A DNA stretch of 64,000 nt from Comamonas testosteroni (GTDB taxonomy: Bacteria > Pseudomonadota > Gammaproteobacteria > Burkholderiales > Burkholderiaceae_C). This document shows, one piece after another, positions 27,066 through 35,834 of this stretch (positions within the stretch are counted from its first letter, which is position 1; the number at the start of each line of letters is the position of its first letter). The notes under the pieces were generated by a model. That model had not been told where the DNA came from. It did no database searches and saw nothing but the letters and a program-made list of their open reading frames with translations. A program made the position numbers and the translations under genes. The stretch is from assembly GCF_030505195.1 (NCBI RefSeq), contig NZ_CP129672.1:5428501-5492500 (forward strand), written 5' to 3'.

Positions 27066-27608
27066 ATGCAGAGCGCTTCTTTGTTTCAGCAGGCCATGGG
27101 CGGTGAATTCAGCAAGCTCGATGCCGCCCTGCAGCGCTTTCACGGTCTGCAGGGGGCGCATGAGCTTCAGGGCAGGGTGCAGACCGGCGCTCCCCGGACT
27201 TTGGCGGCCAAGCTGCTGGCGCTGGCGCTGGGCACTCCACGCGCCGCTGGCGAGGGGACGATTCATTTCGAACTGCAGGCCAGTCCCAAGGCGGAAACCT
27301 GGATCCGCAGTTTCCCCTCGCAGCTCATGCGCTCAACCATGCAGTTGCACAATGGCCACCTGATCGAGCGCCTTGGCCCGGCGCGACTGTGCTTTGCCTT
27401 GCAGGCGGTGGATGGCCGGCTTCTCATGCGGCTGCAGCGTCTGTATTTTCTGGGCTTCCCATGCCCGGGCTGGCTTGCACCGCGCATCGTGGCCGAAGAA
27501 ACCGGTGCCGGGGAGCATATGCAATTTCATGTCGAAGCGGCCGTCCCCCTGATTGGCGTGGTGGCCAGTTATCGTGGCTATCTATTGCTGCCCGAGGAAA
27601 AAGCATGA
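27066..27608 (+). CDS. DUF4166 domain protein
   Basis: A 180-residue protein of unknown function. The segment FHGLQGAHELQGRVQTGAPRTL, then PKAETWIRSFPSQLMRSTM, and the C-terminal HFDVEA-like QFHVEAAVPLIGVVASYRGYL match DUF4166, a domain often fused to or encoded beside saccharopine-dehydrogenase-like proteins. The end AA-V-PLIG-V--YRG-L is the most conserved part. ATG 27066 lies immediately after the upstream stop, so translation is probably coupled. Its stop overlaps the next start (ATGA). Confidence 0.75.
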   Translation: MQSASLFQQAMGGEFSKLDAALQRFHGLQGAHELQGRVQTGAPRTLAAKLLALALGTPRAAGEGTIHFELQASPKAETWIRSFPSQLMRSTMQLHNGHLIERLGPARLCFALQAVDGRLLMRLQRLYFLGFPCPGWLAPRIVAEETGAGEHMQFHVEAAVPLIGVVASYRGYLLLPEEKA

Positions 27609-27994
27609 TTGTGGTCTTTGATGGGCAATGTCTGTTGTGCAATGGCTGGGTTCAGTTCTTGCTCAAGCACGACAAGCAGGGCATTTTTCAGTTCGCTGCC
27701 ATACAGGGTGAGGTCGGCGGCAAGCTGTTGGCTGATGCAGGCTTGCGCATAGAAGGTCTTCAGACCATGCTGCTGGTGGACGGCCAGCGCTCCTGGCAGC
27801 ACACGGATGCCATTTTGCGCGTGCTGTGCGCACTGGGCTGGCCGTGGCGAATGACAGCGGTGATCAGGTTGATACCTGCTGCATTGCGTGATGCGCTCTA
27901 CCGCATGATCGCCAGAAACCGCTATCACTGGTTTGGCAAAAGCGAGCAGTGCATGAGGCCGGAGCCTGCTGTGGCTGAGCGCTTTCTGGACTGA
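27605..27994 (+). CDS. DCC-family thiol-disulfide oxidoreductase
   Basis: A 129-residue protein of the DCC (DUF393) family. The N-terminus MIVVFDGQCLLCNG has the family's Asp-x2-Cys-x2-Cys redox motif (Asp6, Cys9, Cys12). The later RDALYRMIARNRYHWFGKSEQC is the conserved C-terminal block. Its start overlaps the DUF4166 stop by four bases. The family is predicted to have a thioredoxin-like fold; substrates are unknown. Confidence 0.85.
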   Translation: MIVVFDGQCLLCNGWVQFLLKHDKQGIFQFAAIQGEVGGKLLADAGLRIEGLQTMLLVDGQRSWQHTDAILRVLCALGWPWRMTAVIRLIPAALRDALYRMIARNRYHWFGKSEQCMRPEPAVAERFLD

Positions 27995-28058
27995 ATTCCG
28001 AATCCAAAGCGGTATCGCTCAGCGAGCATGGGGATCAATGCCATTGATGGATCCGCAA

Positions 28059-28630
28059 TCAGGCATGCTCTGGCGGTATGGCCGCAATATTCAATAGGGC
28101 TTGGTACTTTTTCTGCAGCTCGCCAAAGCGTTGCAGCGTCGGCAGCACAGCCTGCATCTTCAACGCCTTGTGCAGCAGCGGCAGCAGCTGCCCGCCGAGA
28201 TTGTTCAATGACTGGCTTGCCTCGTGAAAGCAGGCTTCGCCTTTTTCATCTTCGTAGTACAACTGCTCCAGTTCGAGCCAGCCCGTGTAATAGCCGTAGT
28301 CAAAGAACTCCTGAAAGTTCTCGGCAATCACCCAGCTCAATTCGTTCACGCAGGGCAGTGTCATGACGATGGGGCTGACGCTATCGGGCAGGCGCTCATC
28401 GACCAGATAGCTGTAATGAACGCTGTCGCAGCCCGTGGTCGCAAACGTCATCACATTGCGCGGCGTGCACCAACCGATGTAACTGGGTACGGGGGGATCT
28501 CCAGCCGCAGGCCGCAGTCCCCAAAAACGGTTTCGGGCGGCAGGCCGAACTGCGGGCCCATGGCCGCAGCCGCGTCATACAGAGTCTGCAGTGGTGCGGG
28601 AATCTGGAAGGACGGAATTGCATTGCGCAT
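28059..28630 (-). pseudogene. Unknown gene split by a one-base frameshift
   Basis: Two frames on the minus strand join into one plausible protein of about 190 residues. The first (28451-28630) starts MRNAIPSFQIPAPLQTLYDA and runs to LRLEIPP, then drifts and stops at 28451. The second continues from the same point as PPVPSYIGWCTPRNVMTFATTG and ends at 28059. The switch falls at a run of six G (28491-28496; six C on the coding strand); one extra base restores the frame. The C-terminal part has acidic, aromatic stretches (ENFQEFFDYGYYTGWLELEQ). I do not recognise the family. Disruption, a sequencing error, or slippage at the run are all possible. Confidence 0.7.
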
Positions 28631-28780
28631 TGCAGCATATTAGCAACGCCGGTTAGGCGGCCCGACGCTTACTCATTAGAATACGCCGCTTATCAGTCCT
28701 TCTTGATGCTGCTGCTCGAAGGTGCGTTGCATCTCCCAGATTCGGAGATGCGCTGTTGCGTACCTATTTTTCTCAGCATC

Positions 28781-30184
28781 ATGCCGCATTCTTCCGGGAA
28801 GCTTTCCCGACTGCAAAAAGCTCTGTCACGTCAGGGCATCCAGGTCTCCTACCGAGACAATATCTATCAAATCCATAACGAGCAGGCCGCAGCCACCATT
28901 TTGCTGCCCGACAGCCTGCCGCTGGAGCACAAAGCCGTTCGTCAACTGCTGGACTTCGCTTCGGTTGCCGACCCGCAAGGCCATGGCGCGGTCTGCAAAG
29001 CCTGTGCCACGCCGGACTTTCACCCCGGCAGCATTGCGCCCGTGGGGGCGGTGGTGGCCACGTCGCCAGACTTCGTGATTCCTGCGGCCATCGGCACAGA
29101 CATCAATTGCGGCATACGCCTGCTGAGCACGGGCCTGACGCAGGCGCAGGCCGAGCTGCACAAAAGCACCATCGTTCAGCGGCTGACCCGCGTCATCTTG
29201 CAGAACGGGCGCGATGTACCCGTGCGCAGCGCAGGCTTCAAGGCGCTGTTTGATGAGGGCCCCCAGGCCTTTATTGAACAGTTGCCTGACGTGGGTCTAT
29301 GGCAAGGCGTGAACCGCGACCGCCTGCAAGCCGAGCTGGCCGAGTGCGTGGGCCTGCAAGGCTTTGCGGGACAGAGTCGCTACGCGCCTGAAGCCCTGTT
29401 GCAGGCGCGCGAGCTGCTGCGCCCGCCGTCTGCCGCGGACCTGGGAAGCGGTAACCACTTTCTGGAGTTCTGCGTGGTCGAGGAAGTCTACGACCGTCAT
29501 GCCGCCTATGCCGCGGGGCTCAAGAAGGGCGATGTCACGGTGATGATCCACACTGGCTCGCGTGATGTCGGCTTTTATGTCGGCCGCCGCTGGATGGAGC
29601 TGGCCAGGCAGCAATGGCCGCAAGGCATCAAGCACCCTCAGCATGGCCTGTATGGCCTGAGCGGCGCGCTGGCGCAGGATTATCTGCAAGCGATGGGCGT
29701 GGCTGCGCGCTACGCGTGGTTCAACCGCATGGCGTTGGCGGAGTTGGTGCGCAAAGAGCTGGCAGGCATTGCCGCGCCCGATGCATCGCGCCTGATTGTG
29801 GATGTGCCCCACAACGTGGTGATGACCGAGGGCGAGTTCAACGTACATCGCAAGGGCTCCACTCCCGCGCATGAGGGCCAGTGGGCGCTGATTCCGGGCT
29901 CGATGGGCGACTACTCCTTCCTCGTCAAAGGTTTGGGTCATGAAGACTGGCTGCGGTCCTGCAGCCATGGCGCGGGCCGCCAGGTGCGCAGACAGGACAC
30001 GCGGCGCATGAAGCAGCCGCTGCTCGAGTCCGTCTGGCAATGCATCACCTTGCGTGAAGAGCGGCTGATCGAAGAGGCGCCCAGCGCCTACAAACCCGTA
30101 GGGCCGGTGCTGCAGGCGCAGGAAGAGGCGGGGCTGATTCGTGCGAGTGTGCGGTTGAAGCCCTGGTTGACTTTCAAGGCCTGA
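28781..30184 (+). CDS. rtcB: RtcB-family RNA ligase
   Basis: A 467-residue RtcB protein, a GTP- and Mn-dependent ligase joining 2',3'-cyclic phosphate (or 3'-phosphate) and 5'-hydroxyl RNA ends. Conserved blocks in order: ACATPDFHPGSIAPVGAVVA, IGTDINCGIRLLSTGL, DLGSGNHFLEF, MIHTGSRDVG, VPHNVV, RKGSTPAHEGQWALIPGSMG and SCSHGAGR. The last contains the His expected to take GMP. ATG 28781 is the best of several in-frame starts, with MPHSSGKLSRLQKAL opening the domain; the ribosome binding site is weak. No rtcA or archease gene adjoins. It is divergent from the frameshifted gene. Confidence 0.92.
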   Translation: MPHSSGKLSRLQKALSRQGIQVSYRDNIYQIHNEQAAATILLPDSLPLEHKAVRQLLDFASVADPQGHGAVCKACATPDFHPGSIAPVGAVVATSPDFVIPAAIGTDINCGIRLLSTGLTQAQAELHKSTIVQRLTRVILQNGRDVPVRSAGFKALFDEGPQAFIEQLPDVGLWQGVNRDRLQAELAECVGLQGFAGQSRYAPEALLQARELLRPPSAADLGSGNHFLEFCVVEEVYDRHAAYAAGLKKGDVTVMIHTGSRDVGFYVGRRWMELARQQWPQGIKHPQHGLYGLSGALAQDYLQAMGVAARYAWFNRMALAELVRKELAGIAAPDASRLIVDVPHNVVMTEGEFNVHRKGSTPAHEGQWALIPGSMGDYSFLVKGLGHEDWLRSCSHGAGRQVRRQDTRRMKQPLLESVWQCITLREERLIEEAPSAYKPVGPVLQAQEEAGLIRASVRLKPWLTFKA

Positions 30185-30588
30185 AGTTGAAGCCGCTGCC
30201 AGCGCTTGATGGTCAAGTGCTGGCAGCAAGGCTGTTCGACGATTCGGGCGTTCGAGGAAGATGGAGCACAATCGATACGTGGCAGGCAATCAGATCAATG
30301 CTTCAAGCCCGTCACGTCATAGACATGGCTGTCTCGATTTTCTGCAACTTCACATCTTGCGGCTGCATAGGTTGTGCTTGTATCGCATGCACAGCTCTGG
30401 TCGTACCCCGTAATGCCCGGTGCGCCGGCTTATGGTGCTGGAACAGTGCAGGTAAAAGTGCCGGTAGCGGTGCCGGTAACGAATTCGTTCATGAGCCCCA
30501 GCCATCGACCGTGTGAGATGCAGCAGTCATTTTTCGATCAATACTCGCTGCTGCAGGTCGCTCATACCTGTGGCCACATCAACAAACC
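30185..30588. other. 404-base gap without a supported gene
   Basis: Between rtcB and the YcxB-like gene. Frames reading through it are Cys-rich but show no family and no ribosome binding site. A 24-codon frame (30518-30592) overlaps the next start by ATGA but is weakly supported. Promoter elements were not identified. Confidence 0.5.
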
Positions 30589-31125
30589 ATGAACATGACC
30601 GCCAGCTTTCCTCTCACTCCCGCCGACTTCGTTCGCCTGCAGAAAATGGTTTCGCGGCGCTGGCATCAGAAGGCTGGGATGCTTTCCTGGCCGTTCGTCT
30701 TGCGGGTTGTGGTGTGGCTTTGCATTGGCCTGGCTGGTGCAGCCTACGCACGACTGATGCGTGAGTTTCCTGAGGTCTCCGGCCCACTGGGGGGGGTTGC
30801 CTGCCTTCTGGTCGTTGCTTTGATCGCCGTCGTGGCAATGCCTTACCTGTCGCAGGCATCCATGCGCAAGCTCATGCTCCTGCCGGATGGGGCGTTTCTG
30901 TCGCCACAAACGGTCACGCTCTCATCGGACGCCATCAGGATAGCCTCGGTTCGGGGAGACACGATACTGCCGTGGTCAGGAGTGCTGGCGCTTGCCGAAG
31001 ATGACGTGAACTACTATCTGTTCATCGACGCGATGCAGGCTCTGATACTGCCCATGGCAGCCATTGCCCCCATGGAAGCAGAGTTCGAGCAGTTCACGCG
31101 CCATCTCAGGGCCTCTGCGATTTAA
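30589..31125 (+). CDS. YcxB-like membrane protein
   Basis: A 178-residue protein with two membrane helices: WPFVLRVVVWLCIGLAGAAYA and PLGGVACLLVVALIAVVAMPYL. The C-terminal half reads LSPQTVTLSSDAIRIASVRGDTILPWSGVLALAEDDVNYYLFID, the pattern of the YcxB C-terminal domain, where a sensing-type beta domain sits in the cytoplasm. Function unknown. It is convergent with the SRPBCC gene. The ATG at 30589 has no strong ribosome binding site. Confidence 0.7.
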   Translation: MNMTASFPLTPADFVRLQKMVSRRWHQKAGMLSWPFVLRVVVWLCIGLAGAAYARLMREFPEVSGPLGGVACLLVVALIAVVAMPYLSQASMRKLMLLPDGAFLSPQTVTLSSDAIRIASVRGDTILPWSGVLALAEDDVNYYLFIDAMQALILPMAAIAPMEAEFEQFTRHLRASAI

Positions 31126-31279
31126 GTCTTTGTTCTTGCAGGTGCTTGAGCAGTCATGACGTCAACCCGAGGCACAGGGGCCAGGCTTGCATGCGTCCAA
31201 TACCGTCCCGCGCGACATGCAGCGTCGGCTGCAATTGAAGTGAAACGGTTGCCCACCTGATCTTTGCAGCGGCCTGCCG

Positions 31280-31867
31280 CTAATTTTCTGGTATCTGCCT
31301 GTGCTCCTGAGGCGTCAAGGCCTCGCGTCGCTGGATTTCGTCCACCAGTGCCCTGAACTGGCGTTTCAGCAACTGGCGCATTACCGGTTTGCCGACCAGC
31401 GGCGGGATAGAGAAAGCGGGAACCAGGCGAGCGCTGTAGGCCAAGCGTACCCGGCCGTCGGCTTGGGTTTCCAGGGTATAGCTGCCGTTCATCTGCTTGA
31501 GATTGCCGCCGATCGCATGCGCGGCGATGCGCTGCTGCGGCCATTCGGTCACAGCCAGTCTGACCTCGATTGCCTGGCGAAAGAACAGAAACCCCAGATT
31601 GCCTTTTTGCTCCAGCAGCACCTGATTGCCGTCGCGTTGGAGCACGCGCGAGCTTTGGATATCCGGCACAAAGTCGGCCAGATGGTCGTAGTCGGAGATC
31701 ACGCTCCAGGCCGTGGCCAGCCTGACTTGCATGACGGCCGAGGCGTTCACCGTCAATGCCTCGTTCTGTTCGGCAGTCTCTATGCGCAGCTCTTGTGCCG
31801 AGACCTGCACACTGCCGCAGAGCATGGTCAGAGCTGCGCCGCAGGCACCCACAAGCGCTGCTCTCAT
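31280..31867 (-). CDS. SRPBCC/START-like exported protein
   Basis: A 195-residue protein with a signal peptide (MRAALVGACGAALTMLCGSVQVSA). The mature part is a polyketide-cyclase/START-like fold: ATAWSVISDYDHLADFVPDIQSSRVL, then LEQKGNLGFLFFRQAIEVRL and GSYTLETQADGRVRLAYSARLVPAF. Such proteins bind hydrophobic ligands. Its start overlaps the stop of the YceI lipoprotein gene by ATGA, so it is translated as the third gene of a YceI-YceI-SRPBCC operon, probably acting in the periplasm with them. Confidence 0.82.
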   Translation of the reverse strand: MRAALVGACGAALTMLCGSVQVSAQELRIETAEQNEALTVNASAVMQVRLATAWSVISDYDHLADFVPDIQSSRVLQRDGNQVLLEQKGNLGFLFFRQAIEVRLAVTEWPQQRIAAHAIGGNLKQMNGSYTLETQADGRVRLAYSARLVPAFSIPPLVGKPVMRQLLKRQFRALVDEIQRREALTPQEHRQIPEN

Positions 31868-32586
31868 GACCGGGATTCCTGCTTCAAAGGTGGTCCGGCG
31901 CGCACTTCGAAGTTCAACTCGAGCCTGTCGCGGACCTGGATTGCACCGCCCAGGATGGACAAAGGCGTGATGCCAAAACTCGATTGATCGATGCTCAGCG
32001 AGCCGCTGATATGGAGTTCGCCTGGCGTCCTCCTGATCAGGGCCGGTACGCTCAGGCGGCGTGTGACGCCGTGAAGAGTGAGTTCCAGGGCCAGCAATAC
32101 ATCGCCGTCTGCTTGCGGGGACGCATGTGCCTGGACCAGTGCAAACGGATGGATCGAGGTTTGCAGCAGCTTGTTCAGCATATTGGCTCGGGTCGCTTCA
32201 ATATCGGCAGCGCTGGGCTGGGTGTCCAGGGCCGCCTTGGCGCGCAGAGCGGACTCGTCAACCGATAGCCTGTCCAGCGCCACATAAAGATCGGCGCGGC
32301 CAAGCTGGGGGGCCACATAGCCTTGCAGTTCATGGCTGGCAATCACATGGTCGTGCCCTAGTTTTGCCAAAGCGCCAGCACGTCGAACGGTGATTGAGAC
32401 CAGAGAATGCGAGGAATCAATCGGAAGCACCGACTGGCCCCGTGCGGCAGCATCGGCATAGAAGGCCGCAGGAAAGTCCGCAGGCCTTGCCGTTGGGCCG
32501 GGAGGCTGCGCTGGCTCTATGCCTGGTTGCGAGCAACCCGCGATCAGAGCCAACAGGACTGCAATCAGCGGTCTGCGCAATGTCAT
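31864..32586 (-). CDS. YceI-family lipoprotein
   Basis: A 240-residue lipoprotein: MTLRRPLIAVLLALIAGCSQ, with lipobox LIAGC. The mature part starts LPIDSSHSLVSITVRRAGALAKLGHDHVI and carries LTLHGVTRRLSVPALI and LSIDQSSFGITPLSI, matching the YceI lipocalin-like family, which binds isoprenoids. The His-rich LGHDHV variant near the start is typical of a YceI sub-branch. ATG 32584-32586 overlaps the stop of the preceding YceI gene by four bases. Confidence 0.85.
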   Translation of the reverse strand: MTLRRPLIAVLLALIAGCSQPGIEPAQPPGPTARPADFPAAFYADAAARGQSVLPIDSSHSLVSITVRRAGALAKLGHDHVIASHELQGYVAPQLGRADLYVALDRLSVDESALRAKAALDTQPSAADIEATRANMLNKLLQTSIHPFALVQAHASPQADGDVLLALELTLHGVTRRLSVPALIRRTPGELHISGSLSIDQSSFGITPLSILGGAIQVRDRLELNFEVRAGPPLKQESRS

Positions 32587-33146
32587 GGCAACTCGCGCAA
32601 CTGGACACGGAATCTCACTGTCACGGCGTCTCCCACGGCATCGCTGCTCTTCCACTCTCCTGTGCCGATATCAAATATCGAGCGGCGGGTAACGAATTCG
32701 CCTTCCATGCGGCGTTCCTCGGGCTTCCAGCTGAATGGCAGCACAAGCGGCTGTCTGCGGCCTTTGAGCTCCAGGGTTCCACGTGCCAGGTAACGGGCTG
32801 CGCCGGGGGCGTCAAGAATCTCGCGGGCATCAAAGACCGCCTCGGGATAACGCACAAAGTCAAACCAGTCCTTGCCGGCAATGGCCTGGTTGATGTCCGG
32901 ATTGGCCATATCGGCGCTGCTGATGCGAATGCTGACATTCAGCTTGTTGCTGCCTGGCTTTTGAGGGTCGAAATCAAAGCGAACCCGGAAGTCCTTGAAC
33001 ACTCCGGTGACCGGCGTTTGCTCGAAAGTGGCGGTGAACTCCAGTCTGTTGTCGCCACCGAGCTTGAGCTCCCACGAGGTGGCATGAGCCGCAGTGGCGC
33101 AGAGCGTGGTGAGCAGGGCGGCGAGGCAGCAAACGGCTTTTTGCAT
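32583..33146 (-). CDS. YceI-family periplasmic protein
   Basis: A 187-residue protein with signal peptide MQKAVCCLAALLTTLCATAAHA. The mature part has GVFKDFRVRFDFDPQKPGSNK, WFDFVRYPEAVFDAREI and ARGTLELKGRRQPLVLPFSW, the YceI pattern (Asp/Phe segment, then GxLxLxGxxxPL). It probably carries a polyisoprenoid such as a quinone side chain. GGAGGT lies 8 bases before ATG 33144-33146. First of three overlapping genes. Confidence 0.88.
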   Translation of the reverse strand: MQKAVCCLAALLTTLCATAAHATSWELKLGGDNRLEFTATFEQTPVTGVFKDFRVRFDFDPQKPGSNKLNVSIRISSADMANPDINQAIAGKDWFDFVRYPEAVFDAREILDAPGAARYLARGTLELKGRRQPLVLPFSWKPEERRMEGEFVTRRSIFDIGTGEWKSSDAVGDAVTVRFRVQLRELP

Positions 33147-33263
33147 CTGGATGACCTCCGGCAAACAGCGTTTTGCCGGGGGTGGCCGCTGCTGTGCAAG
33201 GGATGATGCGTCATGGCGATGCAAGTTGCATCGATTGCCGCCCATGAGTTACTGCTTGTTGCT

Positions 33264-33845
33264 TCAGGCTTTTTTCTCGCGCGGCACCCGGCCCATCAGA
33301 TAGAACTCGGGATTGGGCTGCATGCCCGCGAAGCTGGCCATCCGGTTGGACAGTCCGAAGAAGGCGGTAATGGCCGCAATGTCCCAGATATCCTCGTCGT
33401 CAAAACCGTGAGGGTACAAGGCTTCGTAGTCGGCATCGTCGATTTCGGCGCTGTGCAGACAGACCTTCATGGCAAAGTCCAGCATGGCCCGCTCGCGCGC
33501 GCTGATGTCGGCCTTGCGGTAATTGACCGCCACCTGGTCGGCAATCAGCGGCTTTTTTTCATAGATGCGCAAGATGGCGCCATGAGCCACCACGCAATAC
33601 AGGCACTGATTGGCAGCGCTGGTGGCGGTGACGATCATTTCGCGCTCGCCCTTGCTGAGACTGCCGTCCTCCTTGAGCATCAGCGCATCGTGGTAGGCAA
33701 AGAAGGCGCGCCACTCGGCCGGCCGGCGAGCAAAGGCCAGAAAAACATTGGGAACAAAGCCCGACTTTTGCTGTACCTCGGCGATGCGTTGCTTGATGTC
33801 TTCAGGCAGGCGGCTCAGATCGGGAAAGGGGTAGCGGCTTTTCAT
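33264..33845 (-). CDS. AhpD-like peroxidase-related protein
   Basis: A 193-residue carboxymuconolactone-decarboxylase/AhpD-fold protein. The redox motif is CLYCVVAHGA, with Cys81, Cys84 and His88 in the C-x2-C-x3-H layout needed for disulfide-based peroxidase activity. FDDEDIWDIAAITAFFGLSNRMASF is the conserved C-terminal helix pair of the peroxidase-related subfamily. GGAGAC precedes ATG 33843-33845. It lies 117 bases upstream of the YceI operon on the same strand. Confidence 0.88.
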   Translation of the reverse strand: MKSRYPFPDLSRLPEDIKQRIAEVQQKSGFVPNVFLAFARRPAEWRAFFAYHDALMLKEDGSLSKGEREMIVTATSAANQCLYCVVAHGAILRIYEKKPLIADQVAVNYRKADISARERAMLDFAMKVCLHSAEIDDADYEALYPHGFDDEDIWDIAAITAFFGLSNRMASFAGMQPNPEFYLMGRVPREKKA

Positions 33846-33986
33846 GGTGCTTGTCTCCTTTGGAGTTTTGCTGATAGGTACCAACCATGGCAAGCATGGC
33901 ACGGGTGAGCGCTCCAAAGCTGTCGTTTGCGTTGCAGATGCTGCTATTGCGGTCTTGCGGCCATTGGGCTTGTCGGGCTTTTCCTA

Positions 33987-34670
33987 TCAGATGCCGGCAT
34001 TCATCAGATTCGACGTGGCCGGTGTGCCGGTGGTGATCAGCAGCAGGCCCAGGACGAGCAGCACGCAGCCCAGACTGCGATCTACCCAGGGGCGTATGGC
34101 TTGCACCTTGGGCTGGAGCACCGGTGCCGAGAAAAAGCAGGCTACCAGCGCAAACCACAGTACGTGGGCCATGGCGACGAAAAGGCCGTAGGCCAACTGG
34201 GTGGGCATGGGCACGGCAGGGCCGACAATTTGCATGAACAGGCTGAGGATGAACAGCGCTGTCTTGGGATTGAGTGCATTGGTCAGAAAGCCCAGGACAA
34301 AAAGCGAGCGGCCTGGCGCATGGCCTTGGAGTGCCTTGCGCTGGCCTGTCTCGGCACTGGACCGGGACTCCGGCCGTTCCCCATTTGCACGGCTGGCGCC
34401 GCGCCACAGAGAGATTCCGAGCCATACCAGATAGGCTGCGCCCGCATATTTGAGCAGATTGAAAAGCCAGGGCAGGCGTTGCAGGACCATGCCAAGTCCC
34501 AGCAGGGTGTAGGCCACATGGACCAGAACGCCACAGCCGATGCCCAGCGCCACCCAGAGACCCGCACGGCGCGATTCCATCAGGCTGGTGCGGGTGACCA
34601 TGGCGAAATCGGCGCCGGGGCTGATGACGGCGAGAGAGGTAACGAGAATCACGGTGGGCCAGGCGTTCAT
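33987..34670 (-). CDS. LysE-family amino acid exporter
   Basis: A 227-residue membrane protein with six predicted helices. It opens WPTVILVTSLAVISPGADFAMVTRTSL, the LysE/RhtB signature (SPGPD-like SPGAD), then GLWVALGIGCGVLVHVAYTLLGL, and has FLTNALNPKTALFILSLF, the conserved NPK loop. It should export an amino acid or derivative. It is divergent from the LysR gene at 34786, 115 bases away, which probably controls it. Confidence 0.9.
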   Translation of the reverse strand: MNAWPTVILVTSLAVISPGADFAMVTRTSLMESRRAGLWVALGIGCGVLVHVAYTLLGLGMVLQRLPWLFNLLKYAGAAYLVWLGISLWRGASRANGERPESRSSAETGQRKALQGHAPGRSLFVLGFLTNALNPKTALFILSLFMQIVGPAVPMPTQLAYGLFVAMAHVLWFALVACFFSAPVLQPKVQAIRPWVDRSLGCVLLVLGLLLITTGTPATSNLMNAGI

Positions 34671-34785
34671 ACAGTGAATTGGTTGAGTTCAAATATCTGT
34701 TTGTGAGATGGCTCTGCTGCACGAGAATGGCAAGCAGTGCTCTACAGCTGTGAACTCTAGGGCGATCAAAGTTTTTTGAATAACG

Positions 34786-35766
34786 ATGATTTCTCAAGAA
34801 AATAGTGATTCAAACTCACCTATTTCCGCTGGCGGTCCACAACGAATGCCTTCGCTGGTCGCTTTGCGCTGTTTTGAAGCGGCCGCGCGGCTGGAGAGCT
34901 TCAGCCGCGCGGCCGATGAGCTGCACCTGACCCATGGAGCCATCAGTCGCGCGGTGCGCTCGGTGGAGGAAGAGTTGGGGGCGCAGCTGTTTGAGCGCCG
35001 CAATCGCCGCGTGTTTCTCAATGCCGCAGGCCGCTTGTTGTTCGATGGCGTCCATGCCGGGCTGACGCAGATGGCGCGCGCGGCAGAAGCGGTGCGTCAG
35101 CAGGTGGCTGGCAGGCCGTTGCTGCTGTCGTGCGAGCCCACGCTGCTGATGCGCTGGCTGATTCCGCGCTGGGGCGACTTCCAGGCGCGCTACCCACAGC
35201 ACACCGTGCATCTGGTTGCGGGCGGCGGTGCCGTGGAATGGGGGCGCGGCATCGATCTGGCCATTCGGCGCAACGACTTTGACTGGGGTCGCAATGTCCA
35301 AATGCAGCCCTTGTGCGCAGAGCGCATGGGGCCGGTCTGCCACCCGGACAGTCTGGCGCAGTTCTTTGCGTTGCAGTCCGATGGCGGTCTGGCGCTTCGT
35401 GGCGATGCAACGCGCTTGCACAGCAAGACACGACCCAAGGCCTGGGAGGATTGGTGGAAAACCCGGCTAAATCAGCCTCCCACCCAGATCCGGCAGGCGC
35501 AAGCAGGAGGTGATCTGGTGCTTGAGCATTTCTACCTGAGCTTGCAGGCGGCAGCAGCGGGCCTGGGCGTGGCCATGGGCCCGCAACTGCTGGTGCAGGA
35601 CGATATCGCTGCCGGCCGGCTGGTGGCTCCACTGGGCTTTGTGCCAGACGGCTCGCACTACTGTCTGCTGGCCGTACAGAGTTGGGGGGAGGGCTCGGTG
35701 CAGCAGCTTCTGGCCGACTGGATAGCGCAGCAGATGAAGAGCGGAGCGCAGGTCGACGGGGCATAG
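34786..35766 (+). CDS. LysR-family regulator (GcvA-like)
   Basis: A 326-residue LysR regulator. The DNA-binding domain reads LVALRCFEAAARLESFSRAADELHLTHGAISRAVRSVEEELGAQLFERRNR, the GcvA/AmpR-like subtype. The effector domain has LLLSCEPTLLMRWLIPRWGDFQARYP and VHLVAGGGAVEWGRGIDLAIR. The start at 34786 lacks a good ribosome binding site; ATG 34846 (MPSLVALRCF) would still leave a full domain. It is divergent from the LysE gene, its probable target. Confidence 0.9.
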   Translation: MISQENSDSNSPISAGGPQRMPSLVALRCFEAAARLESFSRAADELHLTHGAISRAVRSVEEELGAQLFERRNRRVFLNAAGRLLFDGVHAGLTQMARAAEAVRQQVAGRPLLLSCEPTLLMRWLIPRWGDFQARYPQHTVHLVAGGGAVEWGRGIDLAIRRNDFDWGRNVQMQPLCAERMGPVCHPDSLAQFFALQSDGGLALRGDATRLHSKTRPKAWEDWWKTRLNQPPTQIRQAQAGGDLVLEHFYLSLQAAAAGLGVAMGPQLLVQDDIAAGRLVAPLGFVPDGSHYCLLAVQSWGEGSVQQLLADWIAQQMKSGAQVDGA

Positions 35767-35834
35767 GGTTCCGGGCCCGGGCATGCCCGCTTCTTGCCTG
35801 ACAATGCAGTCTGTTGAAAAGCAATGGATACGCG

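Noticed and set aside
30518..30592. 24-codon ORF overlapping the YcxB-like start by ATGA
   Set aside because: The overlap suggests coupling, but there is no clear ribosome binding site and no motif, so chance cannot be excluded.
34686..34756. GAGTTCA...TGAACTC arms between lysE and lysR
   Set aside because: The arms are 57 bases apart, too far for a normal single operator, and may be coincidental.
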